The notes: a model not told the origin generated them from the letters alone. DNA of 64,000 bases from Pelodictyon phaeoclathratiforme BU-1 (GCF_000020645.1 NC_011060.1:1502501-1566500); one strand, 5' to 3'; shown: positions 45,771 through 55,659, counted from the stretch's first letter. Made by a program: numbers and translations.

Positions 45771-46490
45771 TTATGAAAAAGTAAGTCCTTTCTGGAGAAT
45801 ATCAATCGCAGACAGCAAACGTTGCACATCTGGATCCTTCAGTCTTTCAAGATCCGATGCCATACCCTTTAGAACATCAAGAGTTCTTTCCGGTGACTTG
45901 ATTTCTGCTTTTGCAATAAAAGTTTTATACGCTAATTCAGCCTTTTCTGTATTTCCAAGCAAAGCCATACAGTCACCGAAATCAGCCCAAGCCCAACCGC
46001 TATCACTCAAACTTTTATCCCTACGCAGACGTGTCTCTATATATTTAGCAAGTTTCTCGATTTTGGGTTTAAGCTTCCCAAGACGTTGGTTTCCCAGAAT
46101 CAAATCGGATTTTATTGCATTCAGCCGATTATAGGTACTCGATAGCTCGAAGTCCTGCTCCAGTTCCGCACCTTCCGAATAAATAGCTAATGCCTCATTT
46201 TGTAATCCAAGCCGTTGAAATAGACCTCCCTGAGCACCTAAAGTTTCAACAAGCTCTCGTAACAGTAAGTCTTGATCATTGGACAAAGAATTACTCATCG
46301 AATATAGTTCCCCCGTGTATGGTCGAAGCAGCTCCAAGGCTTTATTCAACACAGCCAGACCGGAACGAAATGAATCAAGCGCAACATCTTCCTTACCGAC
46401 TTTACGCATCGCATCGCCTTTCTTCCGATACGACTTCGCTTCATCCTGTTTATCTCTAACTATCTTCAAAAAATCGGGCATAACATTCAT
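45771..46490 (-). CDS. TPR-like helical repeat protein
   Basis: 239 residues of alpha-hairpins with TPR-type spacing: SYRKKGDAMRKVGKEDVALD, GGLFQRLGLQNEALAIYSEG and FGDCMALLGNTEKAELAYK. No signal or membrane segment. It starts by ATGA overlap with the caspase-like gene (46487-46490), so it is translationally coupled. Likely a scaffold or adaptor within the trio (inference from context). Confidence 0.72.
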   Translation of the reverse strand: MNVMPDFLKIVRDKQDEAKSYRKKGDAMRKVGKEDVALDSFRSGLAVLNKALELLRPYTGELYSMSNSLSNDQDLLLRELVETLGAQGGLFQRLGLQNEALAIYSEGAELEQDFELSSTYNRLNAIKSDLILGNQRLGKLKPKIEKLAKYIETRLRRDKSLSDSGWAWADFGDCMALLGNTEKAELAYKTFIAKAEIKSPERTLDVLKGMASDLERLKDPDVQRLLSAIDILQKGLTFS

Positions 46491-48748
46491 TCCAGTTTAT
46501 TGAGTTGGTCTTCAATATATAAGGCAAGTTGAACTGAATTATTATCACCAAGATCATAAAGAGCATCTTTCACCGAACGACCCAAGTCATGATAGATATC
46601 TACATCATTCTGAGTCGTTTGTGCTTTTACTCGATATTCCAAATAGAGCCATGCTGCTATGCGAAGTTCCAGAGCAGCCCGTTCACTATCCGTTTTGTTA
46701 ACACGACTACCCGAAAACAATATCTGGGGTGTCGCAACTTTCCCCTGCTGCGTGTTATGGAGAGCATCTGCCCTCCTCTTGAGATCTTCAGCAAGCGGCA
46801 GACTTGCTTCCTTTACTTTGCCTATAACGTCAAGTAGCACACGGTGAATACGATTGTAGCCAACATCACCGTCAAGATGGGGATCGCGCTCTACCAGTGC
46901 TTCTACTACCTCTTCAAAGGGGGCTGAGGAGTTGTCATGACATTCATAAGTAATAGGATTGAATAGTCGATGAATATCATCAGTTTGAACGAGTTTATGT
47001 TCAGGTGTTTTCTCCCCTCCTGTGAGACATTGACGATCAATGATGTGTACTGCACCCCATTCACTGACAGCAAGCCTTACTCCAAGTTCCAGAAACACTG
47101 ATGCATTGTATTCAGACCAGTCTACTACACATCCTGTAGTCCGACGAATTTGTTCAAAAAGACTTTGCCAGATAAGCTGGGAGGTGCCATAGTCAATAAT
47201 TCTCTCAATTTCAGGTTTATATCTCTTTTTATTCCAAAGGACGGTTTTAACTTTTCTTTTAACATATTGCCAATTACTGCAGTGATTAAAAGAGTATGAA
47301 CAAAGAACAAGAATACGCTTTTTTACATCAATAATTGAGCTTGCGTCATAGTCCGAACCCAGATCTCTCAATGCATCAAATGCAGGAAGATCAAGATAGC
47401 GAGGATGTCGCGACAATTGATGGAATCCGGTCTCAACTCGACGGACAAATCGTGCTACGACAGAATTCTCATCTACCAATGTTTCTTCAGGAGCATGTGA
47501 ATTAATGTTGAGTTCCTGTAGGTTGAAAGGAATTTCAAGCGGTTGTCCCTCATGCCACCCCCCGCCATAGCTGCAAATACTGAGTGACCTGCGACAAGCG
47601 GATCGAATTCCGATGAGCAGCATAACTCCTGGTTCGAAACCGGTTACATCGAAAATCACGAGATCAGCTTCAACTACAGCACGTATTGCCTGATCTAACC
47701 GTTCATGATTTGTGTAAGCATTGGTCACAGAAAAAACACCAAAAGAAACTACAGATGACTCAAATGTATTCGGTAATATACGTTCTTGACCAGAAACAAG
47801 CTTTTGATGATTGAAAGCAAGAATGAAGGCGTCCCAGATTCTTTCGCCTGTAGATCCCACAAGTGCTTCATCAACAAGTTCTTTCAAGCCCCAGTCAGGT
47901 GAAAATTGAGGGTCTGTCTCGGAAATCACAACGAGACAATGTAGCTTATTGGGATCAAACAACGGCCATACCGAAAAACACCTTACATTACCATCTGTCC
48001 CGAATATGGGTCTTTTTAGTACATCTTGTTTTTCTGCCGAAAGTTCACCATAACTTAATCGCGGTTTTTGATTTTGAAGATAGGAGTGTTCACTAAGGAC
48101 TTTTAAGCAAAACTTCTCAACACAATACATGAACTGAATCAATGAGAAGCAATTACCATTATCGAGACAATCCACAAGTACTTTCGTAAACAGACTGGAA
48201 GCCTGCTCTTCTGAAATGGTCAAAAGTACTTGGCATATCTCATTGGAGGCACAACCAAAATAACGAATAAAACGAGCCTCTTCAGGCCTCATTAACCGCG
48301 ATTGATCCCCCCATTCTGCACCGCCCTTTGTAACCGGAATATCTGCTTTGTCACGACATGCATCAATTATAAAAAGAACAAGTCCAATACTTGAGTCTGC
48401 AACCGTTTGACTTAGATCGGTAGAAACTCGTTGATTACGACTGGTTAAAGCATCTTTCCGTGATGTCCCAGCAGGGATAATACAGTCTACGTTATCCAAT
48501 AACAACCCATGGCCTGTAAAGTAAAGAATACGAATATCTTCAGATCCACCGTCTGAACAGAAAGAGCGAATTACGCTGTCAAGCACGCTGGCATTAGTCA
48601 AAACTTCTGGAGGGCAAATCTCCACCTCATATCCGCATGCCTCCAACGAAGAACTCATAAGCTGGATATCCTGGCGCACAGCAGGCAAAGAAACAAATCC
48701 CTCACCATACTCTTCTGCTCCAATGAGAAATGCTTTGCGACTGCTCAC
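46487..48748 (-). CDS. caspase-like (C14) protease with two NDT-like domains
   Basis: A 753-residue protein. Residues 1-240 form a caspase/metacaspase-like domain with catalytic His80 (LYFTGHGLLL) and Cys131 (FIIDACRDKA). Behind it two segments show the NDT-like pattern seen in the 38877 protein: ADLVIFDVTGFEPGVMLLIG at 361-380 and CVVDWSEYNASVFLELGVRL at about 540-559. The last 100 residues are helical. In the known logic a ligand on the sensor domains would switch on the protease. First gene of the coupled trio; promoter probably in the 48749-49219 gap. Confidence 0.78.
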   Translation of the reverse strand: MSSRKAFLIGAEEYGEGFVSLPAVRQDIQLMSSSLEACGYEVEICPPEVLTNASVLDSVIRSFCSDGGSEDIRILYFTGHGLLLDNVDCIIPAGTSRKDALTSRNQRVSTDLSQTVADSSIGLVLFIIDACRDKADIPVTKGGAEWGDQSRLMRPEEARFIRYFGCASNEICQVLLTISEEQASSLFTKVLVDCLDNGNCFSLIQFMYCVEKFCLKVLSEHSYLQNQKPRLSYGELSAEKQDVLKRPIFGTDGNVRCFSVWPLFDPNKLHCLVVISETDPQFSPDWGLKELVDEALVGSTGERIWDAFILAFNHQKLVSGQERILPNTFESSVVSFGVFSVTNAYTNHERLDQAIRAVVEADLVIFDVTGFEPGVMLLIGIRSACRRSLSICSYGGGWHEGQPLEIPFNLQELNINSHAPEETLVDENSVVARFVRRVETGFHQLSRHPRYLDLPAFDALRDLGSDYDASSIIDVKKRILVLCSYSFNHCSNWQYVKRKVKTVLWNKKRYKPEIERIIDYGTSQLIWQSLFEQIRRTTGCVVDWSEYNASVFLELGVRLAVSEWGAVHIIDRQCLTGGEKTPEHKLVQTDDIHRLFNPITYECHDNSSAPFEEVVEALVERDPHLDGDVGYNRIHRVLLDVIGKVKEASLPLAEDLKRRADALHNTQQGKVATPQILFSGSRVNKTDSERAALELRIAAWLYLEYRVKAQTTQNDVDIYHDLGRSVKDALYDLGDNNSVQLALYIEDQLNKLE

Positions 48749-49219
48749 GTTGTGATCCTTGGCTTAATTTTTCTAAAATGTTAAACTGTATATCTTTATT
48801 CAGGATCTTTTTAATAATTCGCCCATAATGTAAGTATCTCTCCGCACTGTAAAAATTGGCTCTTCGCGGAATTTAATGGAAATAGAGTAATAAAGATTTG
48901 GCTTGACGTAATCTCAACTCATAGAATGAGTCAGAACATAAACCTATGATAAAGGTGATGACCATGCCGATAACCCATAGAGACAACATCTTCAACTATG
49001 CAAGCACCAAACAGCCAAGACAGTAGGAATAAGCCTATACGGCTAAATCTACCTTCGAAATGTCTCGGCGATCTGCTAAGAAAGCTTCGAAAACGACCAA
49101 ACCAAAATATTCTTTTACCTAAGAAAACGGAACCATCTTATCGTCTGATGACGTATTAATGCTTCACTTCAACCCATTAAATTCCACGAATACCCTAAAA
49201 ATTCATTATCATTCCGTTA
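48749..49219. other. intergenic gap between caspase-like and TIR-STAND genes
   Basis: No gene is recognised in these 471 bases. It must contain the promoter of the leftward caspase operon and the terminator of the TIR-STAND gene. A 20-codon + strand piece (48964-49026, MPITHRDNIFNYASTKQPRQ) recalls the start of PD-(D/E)xK nuclease-like proteins but is too short to call. Confidence 0.5.
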
Positions 49220-52200
49220 TTATCCTTGAGATGCCACTGGCTCTACAGAACACCATTCAGAAAAACGATCAAGACCTTTCAGTTTCTTTTTATCACAAAG
49301 TGCATCTGAAAGAGCATTTAGAAAAACAAAAGCACTCTCCGACAATCGTTTTTCGAGATGATTAAGCACCGGCTTGAGTTTCCATTCATGAAATTCACGT
49401 TCTGTTTTTAGAACAGATTTCAAAATACCCATGTGCTCTTCAAGTATATTTCCATCAAGAAAATCAAACAGGATTTGTAAAAAGAGAATTCTTGGAATAA
49501 CATAAGGCTCTGCCTTTTCTTTGTTTTCCAAAGCCTTCGACAACATTTTGCGCGCATTATCATCTCTGTCTGTCACGATAAAAAGACGTACCAACTGGCA
49601 ACATATACCTGGTATTTGAAAGTTTTGATCCAGAACAATTAACAACAGTTCCTCAGCACGTTTATATTCGCCTTTAAGGTAAAACTGCAAAGCAAGCTCC
49701 CTAAGTGAGACAAGGCTTGCGGTATCACTTTTTCGCACCTTTACCTCAATGTATCGATCCCTGATTTTTAAAGATTCTTCGATTTTATTCGACTTTTCCA
49801 GTAACTCCGCCAGCTTTAAAAGACTGGCCAGCGTGTTCGGGTGTTCTTTCCCCAACTCACATTCATTAATTTCGATGACTTTGTCAAATAAAGCCTCGGC
49901 ATGCTCATATTCACCTTTTTTTGCAAGCAGATCCGCAAGATTGCTCATCAGGATGAGTGTGTCGGGGTGTTTTGGCCCCTGAATTCTTTGCTTGCCTTCC
50001 AATGCAAGGTTAAAATACTGTTCAGCCATTTCATAGTTTTCGATACGAGTGAAAAATATCGCTAACTGGTTCATGCTGTTATAGGTCATAAGATGCTCCT
50101 TACCATAGAGGCGCACATTTGTTTCAACTATGCTTTTGAATAATTTTTCGGCCTCCTCATAATCGCCTTTTTCACGCAAAAGCTCTGCATAGTTACCAAG
50201 AACAACCAGCGTATCCCGATGATCCGTACCTCGTTTTTTTGTAAGTCCATCCAAAGCATCCCTGTACATTTTTTCAGCGCTTGCTTCATCACCTGTTTCA
50301 TCATAAAATATTGCCAATCGATTTATACTGTTAAGAGTCATTTGATGCTCATCTCCTCGAACACGCTTGTTTGTCTCCATGACTTCCCTGTAAATCTTCT
50401 CGGCCTGCATACGCTCTCCTGAGTGCTGAAGTAAATTTGCAAGATCGGACATAATTTGCAATGTTTCAGGACGGTCGGATCCCCGGTCAAGACGCATGCC
50501 ATCAATGGCCTTCCAATACAAAGGTTTAGCAACAGCTGCATTACCAAGGAATGCATAAAAATTTGCCAGCATATAAATCGAGCGAAGAGTACGATAATGC
50601 TGTGACCCTTGATTATTTTCGTTCAAATCCAAAGCTTGCTTTAACAATTTCTCCGCTTGAGCACAGTTATCAATCCGGCAATAAAATGATGCCAGATCAT
50701 TCATTGTATCAATCGTAGAAGGCTCACCAGAGCCAAGCACCCTTTTTCTGGTTTCAAATACCTGCAGCAGCAGTTTTTCGGCTTCATCGAAATCAGCACG
50801 TCTTACCAGCACCCACGCAAGCGATTCCATGTTTTTTAAGGTATCAGGGTGTTCTTCACCCAAATGCTTTTTTTTGTTTACAAGTGAAGAACAAATCAAA
50901 TCCTCGGCTTTGGCCACTTCTCCCTTATCCAAAAAGATATCCGCAAGACTCGTCTCTGCCATCAGTGTCCGCCAATGGAATGGACCGTTGACTTTCGCAT
51001 GGGTACTCAATGCCCGAAGCATCAACGGTTCAGCTTCAGCCAGGCGACCATAACTGCTCAAAAAACAACCATAGTTATGACGTGTCTCACCCGCCGCCTC
51101 ACTTTCTTCACCAAGCACCAGACAGCGTCCATCCAATGCCTCTTTGTAAAGAGTTTCTTTTTCTTCTTCAGCAGAAAAATCAAGCATCAGCGCAAGATCA
51201 TTCATGGCGAGGAAGATCTCCGGATCATCAGGGTCGAGATATTTCTGTACCCATCTTAAAACTTTGCGCTGGATTGGAACTCCATCCTTATTTCGTTCTT
51301 GCCCCATATAGTACAGTGCAAGCATTTTCATCAGCTCAATATTCCAATACTCCTCTTCTAATTTGCTCAAGATGCTATAAATTGCTTCAGCATGAGAAAT
51401 AAGCAACCGCCATTTCATCCAATTCTCCGGCCTGTATGATTCTTTCGGAGCAAATAGTTCAAGCATTTTAGCCGCAGCTACTACTGATGGAGCTTTTACT
51501 TCCAAAGGCATTTGATCCCGGGTAATTTGCAGTACTACCCGATGCAAACCAACGCAAGGGGTTCCCTGTTCATCGACTTTTTTGGTCATTGAATAGGCAA
51601 TCAACTCACCAAGAGCAAGTTCCGGATCAATATCACTTTTTTCCAGTCCGGACTTTTCAACAGCAGCACTGATGATCTCAATGACATTGCGATCCGAGAC
51701 CATTCTGCGAGGAATTGGATCAGGTGCAAACCATGACAGAATACGAAACAGAGTCAATGCTGCCGGGCTTAATGCTCGTGCTGTCGTTTCCCACGTGATT
51801 GATACACTTCGATCGTAAAGCTTCACATTCCTGTTACACCATGTGCAGGTATTTCCTCCTTCTCTCCATCGGGCTAGATAATCTGCAAGTGAAAGCCCTC
51901 CATCCCGATTTTGAATGTATGCCCCAGCTTGTTCAAGTACCAGAGCCAGACCACCAAGTTCCCTGGCCAATTCTTCAGCAACAGCTTCATCATGAGGCGT
52001 TTTGAGTCTTAAGTCGTTTGTCCTCTCGAGCAGAAACTTTTTTGATTCCTCTATAGACAGAACATCGATCTCTTGCTGTGTTGCAGAGTACCTCCAGTCA
52101 TGATTTCGTGATGTGATGATCACATGCCCTTGACGAAGTGCTGGCAATAACTTTTTCACACTCTTCACACTGGATTGCTTATCGGCATTGTCGATGATCA

Positions 52201-53071
52201 AAAGCCATCCCGGATGCTCAGAAAGCCAACTGATCACAGCAACCATCCGGATATCATCCAGATTGCATTCCCACTCCTGAAGGTTAAGAATGCCCGGCGC
52301 AGCCAGATCAGCAACACTGCGGCGCAATTGAGCCGGGGTAGCTGCCACAACAAACAGTTCAGCGTTATAACGTTCTTGATATTTCCATGCATATTCAATT
52401 GCCAATCGGGTCTTTCCAATACCCCCAAGTCCGGAAATGACCTGACGACAAGAAACATTATTGTTCATGTCCTGATTATCTTCAAATCTATTTCGAAGCT
52501 TTAGAACCTCATCTGTTCGACCTTTGAAAATTGTGCTGATTGAGTCCGGTATGTTACATGGTTTGTGTTTTTGAACTGTCGATGAGCCTCCACTAGGTAT
52601 TTGCTTATTGGAATTCGTGAAAACCAGACCGGTTCTATTCACAATCGCCATAAAAAGTCGTTCCAGATCCCTCGTGAGATCAAATTCCATACTGTGTGTA
52701 TGAGTCAACCCTTTTAGTCTGTCGGGAAATGCTTTCTCCAACAATGGTTTAAGGTCATGTAGATAGAGAGGAATGATTTTGATACCTTTCGCAAGTGCAA
52801 AAGCGAGTTCATATGCAAGTACATCGTCATCACGATCAATACGCCGCACAAAGTTCTCATCATGAGCCGATAGCCATTCTGGACCAATCAAAGCTAAAAC
52901 AACCAACGTCTTTGAGAGGGCGGTTTCAATTTTTTCTCGCCAATGATCTCCGGGTTCGATCGTATTTCGGTCAAGAAAAACATGATCTTCCCCGAAACAT
53001 TCAGTTAATTTTCCTGCAAGCGATAATGCTAGGTCTTCGGAATCTGCTTTACGATAACTGATGAATATCAT
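49220..53071 (-). CDS. TIR-STAND(NB-ARC)-TPR protein
   Basis: A 1283-residue NLR-like protein. Residues 1-125 are TIR (MIFISYRKADSEDLALSLAG, DRNTIEPGDHW, AYELAFALAKG with likely catalytic Glu88). A STAND NTPase follows: P-loop SGLGGIGKTRLA at 213-224, WLLIIDNAD near 290, HVIITSRN. The rest, from about residue 600, is a run of TPR units with HPDTL-x-x-MxNLA spacing. By analogy TPRs sense an invader, the STAND domain oligomerises and TIR consumes NAD+. It appears intact, single-gene, with its own leader. Confidence 0.9.
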   Translation of the reverse strand: MIFISYRKADSEDLALSLAGKLTECFGEDHVFLDRNTIEPGDHWREKIETALSKTLVVLALIGPEWLSAHDENFVRRIDRDDDVLAYELAFALAKGIKIIPLYLHDLKPLLEKAFPDRLKGLTHTHSMEFDLTRDLERLFMAIVNRTGLVFTNSNKQIPSGGSSTVQKHKPCNIPDSISTIFKGRTDEVLKLRNRFEDNQDMNNNVSCRQVISGLGGIGKTRLAIEYAWKYQERYNAELFVVAATPAQLRRSVADLAAPGILNLQEWECNLDDIRMVAVISWLSEHPGWLLIIDNADKQSSVKSVKKLLPALRQGHVIITSRNHDWRYSATQQEIDVLSIEESKKFLLERTNDLRLKTPHDEAVAEELARELGGLALVLEQAGAYIQNRDGGLSLADYLARWREGGNTCTWCNRNVKLYDRSVSITWETTARALSPAALTLFRILSWFAPDPIPRRMVSDRNVIEIISAAVEKSGLEKSDIDPELALGELIAYSMTKKVDEQGTPCVGLHRVVLQITRDQMPLEVKAPSVVAAAKMLELFAPKESYRPENWMKWRLLISHAEAIYSILSKLEEEYWNIELMKMLALYYMGQERNKDGVPIQRKVLRWVQKYLDPDDPEIFLAMNDLALMLDFSAEEEKETLYKEALDGRCLVLGEESEAAGETRHNYGCFLSSYGRLAEAEPLMLRALSTHAKVNGPFHWRTLMAETSLADIFLDKGEVAKAEDLICSSLVNKKKHLGEEHPDTLKNMESLAWVLVRRADFDEAEKLLLQVFETRKRVLGSGEPSTIDTMNDLASFYCRIDNCAQAEKLLKQALDLNENNQGSQHYRTLRSIYMLANFYAFLGNAAVAKPLYWKAIDGMRLDRGSDRPETLQIMSDLANLLQHSGERMQAEKIYREVMETNKRVRGDEHQMTLNSINRLAIFYDETGDEASAEKMYRDALDGLTKKRGTDHRDTLVVLGNYAELLREKGDYEEAEKLFKSIVETNVRLYGKEHLMTYNSMNQLAIFFTRIENYEMAEQYFNLALEGKQRIQGPKHPDTLILMSNLADLLAKKGEYEHAEALFDKVIEINECELGKEHPNTLASLLKLAELLEKSNKIEESLKIRDRYIEVKVRKSDTASLVSLRELALQFYLKGEYKRAEELLLIVLDQNFQIPGICCQLVRLFIVTDRDDNARKMLSKALENKEKAEPYVIPRILFLQILFDFLDGNILEEHMGILKSVLKTEREFHEWKLKPVLNHLEKRLSESAFVFLNALSDALCDKKKLKGLDRFSEWCSVEPVASQG

Positions 53072-53392
53072 ATGCTTATACTCATGATTGTTAGTGAAAC
53101 AGTCGCTAATAATTCCTCAGTCCAGATCGCTCAATCAGCAATATCAATTTATTCGTGTCAAACAGGCTGGCTTTGCGTTAAAAAAGATTGGCATCATCAA
53201 TATCAAAAAACAGCTAAAGTTACACATTAATACACTTCTTTGTAAAAGTAAAAGCAAAAAGAAGAAAATCAGATGATGATGCCTGATGTTTGTCAGAGCG
53301 ACTGATACACAAGCTACGCGTCTGCCTGTTCGATCTCATCCATCGAACGGATACTGTCATAATTGAAAGATTGGTGACGCCACAAGGGCAAT
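53072..53392. other. 320-base gap without a gene
   Basis: A/T-rich and without a convincing frame or structure. It contains the leader of the TIR-STAND gene and probably the lost rear of acr3. Confidence 0.4.
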
Positions 53393-53686
53393 TTAGGAAA
53401 TCCCAAGATAGATAAAGACAGTGATGACGATAGATATTAATGGCAACAGCTCTGATACCAAGCCATTTCGGCAGCACTGTAAGAAATAGCCAAGCACATT
53501 GAAGATCGAGTCGAAAGCGACAAGCCCAGCAGCATACACTGTTATGCCTTGGCAAGTTCATTCCATCCAAAAACCGGGAATGGCGGGATAGAGCCAGCCG
53601 GAGAGCACCCCGACACCCATCGCAAGGAAAATCCAGAGCTTCAGATTGCGGTCGAGAAACGACAACTGTTTTGCAGCGATACCCAT
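53393..53686 (-). pseudogene. acr3: decayed arsenite permease gene (ACR3 family)
   Basis: Starts MGIAAKQLSFLDRNLKLWIF and LAMGVGVLSGWLYPAIPGFW, an ACR3 N-terminus, then TGA at 53558. Beyond it, in shifted frames, are pieces of the ACR3 middle (AAGLVAFDSIFNVLGYF, FLTVLPKWLGI, VITVFIYLGIS). About 250 residues in total are missing. It lies 2 bases after arsC, its natural partner, so the cluster lost its efflux pump here. Confidence 0.75.
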
Positions 53687-53688
53687 TG

Positions 53689-54117
53689 TTATTTTCCTTT
53701 CAGATTTTCGTTATAGAATTGTCTGAAACGCTGGTTTATTTCGTCTCGGACACGACGGAAAGTGGCAAGCACCTCCTCTTTTGTCCCTTCTGCCTCTGCC
53801 GGATCGTCAAAGCCAATGTGTAACCGATGTTCCACCTTGCCGATAAACACCGGACAGGAGTCGTTGGCTCCGTCGCACACGGTGATCACATAATCAAAAG
53901 CTTTTTCAAGAAAGGTATCGACACTTTTCGGGAGGTTTGTACTGATGTCAACCCACTCTTCACGCATCACTTTGACCGCAAGGGGATGAACCATTGCTGC
54001 AGGTTTCGTACCTGCAGAATAAACTTCAAGTGAGGAATCGAATGAACGAAGAAACCCTTCAGCCATCTGGCTGCGGCAGGAGTTTCCGGTACAGAGGATC
54101 AGGATTGATTTTTTCAT
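53689..54117 (-). CDS. arsC: arsenate reductase, thioredoxin-coupled low-MW phosphatase type
   Basis: 142 residues with the LMW-PTP P-loop LCTGNSCRSQMAEG (Cys9, Arg15), and the other two redox cysteines at 81 and 88 (VCDGANDSCP), the three-Cys layout of thioredoxin-type ArsC. It reduces arsenate to arsenite. Located in a cluster with ArsR, a small thioredoxin and a permease, followed by the broken acr3, so arsenite export must depend on another pump. Confidence 0.92.
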   Translation of the reverse strand: MKKSILILCTGNSCRSQMAEGFLRSFDSSLEVYSAGTKPAAMVHPLAVKVMREEWVDISTNLPKSVDTFLEKAFDYVITVCDGANDSCPVFIGKVEHRLHIGFDDPAEAEGTKEEVLATFRRVRDEINQRFRQFYNENLKGK

Positions 54118-54237
54118 TGCTGTTTTATTGTTTTAAAGCTCCATTACTTGACTGCATGTGCTCTTTTAAAGCTGCGGAAGGACTACATATCGGCAGCTCA
54201 GGGTTTACATTCCTTGATATGACGAGTTCTAATGCAT

Positions 54238-55299
54238 TCACAAAACAAGATTAAAGACAAAACCGACGATCATGATCCCTACAGCCACAACGCCAGCAAA
54301 CACGGCGATAAGCTGAGGCTTGAGCACTTTGCGGAGAATGATCATCTCCGGGGCAGAAAGGGCTATGACGCTCATCATGAAGGCCATTACCGTGCCAAGT
54401 GCCGCCCCTTTGCCGAGCAGCGCCTGAACAACGGGAAGAATACCTGCTGCGTTGGAATACATGGGAACGCCAATCAGTACCGCAACGGGAACCGACCACC
54501 AGACACTTTTTCCCATCAGTGAAGCCATAAAGTTTTCCGGTACATAGCCATGGATTCCAGCGCCAAGCCCAACACCGAGTACGATATAAAGCCAGACTTT
54601 GCCAACAATCTCTCGAACATGGCTGACTCCTTCCTTCAGGCGCAATGGCCAGCTTATCACCTCTCCCTCCGCTTCGGCAGAAACCTGACTCTGCTGCAGT
54701 TTCTGCACCCACTCTTCCAGATAGCGCTCCATCTTGAGCTTGCCGATCACCAGTCCGGCAACAATTGCAATCATGAGTCCCATCCCCATATAGAGGAGGG
54801 CAACTTTCCAGCCGAACATGCCGAAAAGTAATGCAAGGGCAACCTCATTGATCATTGGCGCTGAAATAAGGAAGGAAAAGGTAACACCAAGTGGTACCCC
54901 TGCCTGCAAAAAGCCAATGAAAAGCGGTACCGCCGAGCAGGAGCAGAAGGGTGTCACAATGCCGAGACTTGCCGCCATAATGTTGCCGACACCGATACGA
55001 CGACCTGAAAGAAGGGCCCGCGTCCGCTCGGCAGAGATAAAAGTATGCACAACCCCCATCAGAAACACCACAGCGGTGAGCAGCAGAAGGACTTTCGGCA
55101 CCTCATAGATGAAAAAGAAGAGCGCCTCACCAAAACTGCTTGTCCGGGTAATTCCGACAAACTGAAGAGAGAGGGCGGCAAACCATTCAAGATTGTTGTA
55201 AACCAGGAACCATAGCCCTCCTGCAACAAAAACAGCGGAAATCCATTTCACGCTTTCCATACGAAGCGCTTTGCGTGATTGTTGTCCCATGCTTTCCAT
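54238..55299 (-). CDS. permease of the UPF0718/DUF318 family
   Basis: A 353-residue membrane protein with about eight to nine hydrophobic helices and the family sequence TPFCSCSAVPLFIGFLQAGV and SAPMINEVALALLF in the first half. Such permeases often stand beside ArsR and small thioredoxins and are proposed to export organoarsenicals or arsenite; this is by family context. Order: ArsR, thioredoxin, permease, ArsC. Confidence 0.82.
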   Translation of the reverse strand: MESMGQQSRKALRMESVKWISAVFVAGGLWFLVYNNLEWFAALSLQFVGITRTSSFGEALFFFIYEVPKVLLLLTAVVFLMGVVHTFISAERTRALLSGRRIGVGNIMAASLGIVTPFCSCSAVPLFIGFLQAGVPLGVTFSFLISAPMINEVALALLFGMFGWKVALLYMGMGLMIAIVAGLVIGKLKMERYLEEWVQKLQQSQVSAEAEGEVISWPLRLKEGVSHVREIVGKVWLYIVLGVGLGAGIHGYVPENFMASLMGKSVWWSVPVAVLIGVPMYSNAAGILPVVQALLGKGAALGTVMAFMMSVIALSAPEMIILRKVLKPQLIAVFAGVVAVGIMIVGFVFNLVL

Positions 55300-55359
55300 C
55301 GTTTTTGATACTATTGAGTTATCGTCTGTTCTCTTTTCATCCTGCCGGGCAGATAGCTG

Positions 55360-55659
55360 TTAACAGCAGCTTGATTTGCCATTTTCCTTGCTGCCATGAG
55401 AACCGCAGCAACAGCCCTGTGGTTTGGCTGACAGCATCTCTTTCAGCTCATCATAAGAAGGGGTGCGGCCTTTACAAACTACACGTTCATCAACGACAAG
55501 GGCCGGAGTTGAGAGGATATTGTAAGCCATGATCTGCTGCATATCCTCCACTTTTTCTACGGATGCATCAATACCTTCCGCAGCAATTACCGCTTTCACC
55601 GCATCAGCGAGTTGATTGCACTTTGCACAGCCGCTGCCAAGAATTTTTATCTTTTTCAT
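55360..55659 (-). CDS. small thioredoxin-like protein with Cys-rich tail
   Basis: 99 residues: a thioredoxin_3-type domain with CAKC at 11-14 (KILGSGCAKCNQLADAV), cis-Pro in LSTPALVVDERV. The last 20 residues carry five Cys (GCCCGSH...GKSSCC), suggesting metal or metalloid binding. Presumed reductant for ArsC or metal carrier; neighbours support arsenic function. Confidence 0.85.
   Translation of the reverse strand: MKKIKILGSGCAKCNQLADAVKAVIAAEGIDASVEKVEDMQQIMAYNILSTPALVVDERVVCKGRTPSYDELKEMLSAKPQGCCCGSHGSKENGKSSCC

Noticed and set aside
48964..49026. possible start of a PD-(D/E)xK nuclease gene (MPITHRDNIFNYAS)
   Set aside because: Only 20 codons before a stop, no continuation in other frames seen.
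53220..53570. 116-codon minus strand frame as a new gene
   Set aside because: Its residues FLTVLPKWLGI belong to the decayed acr3 in a shifted frame.
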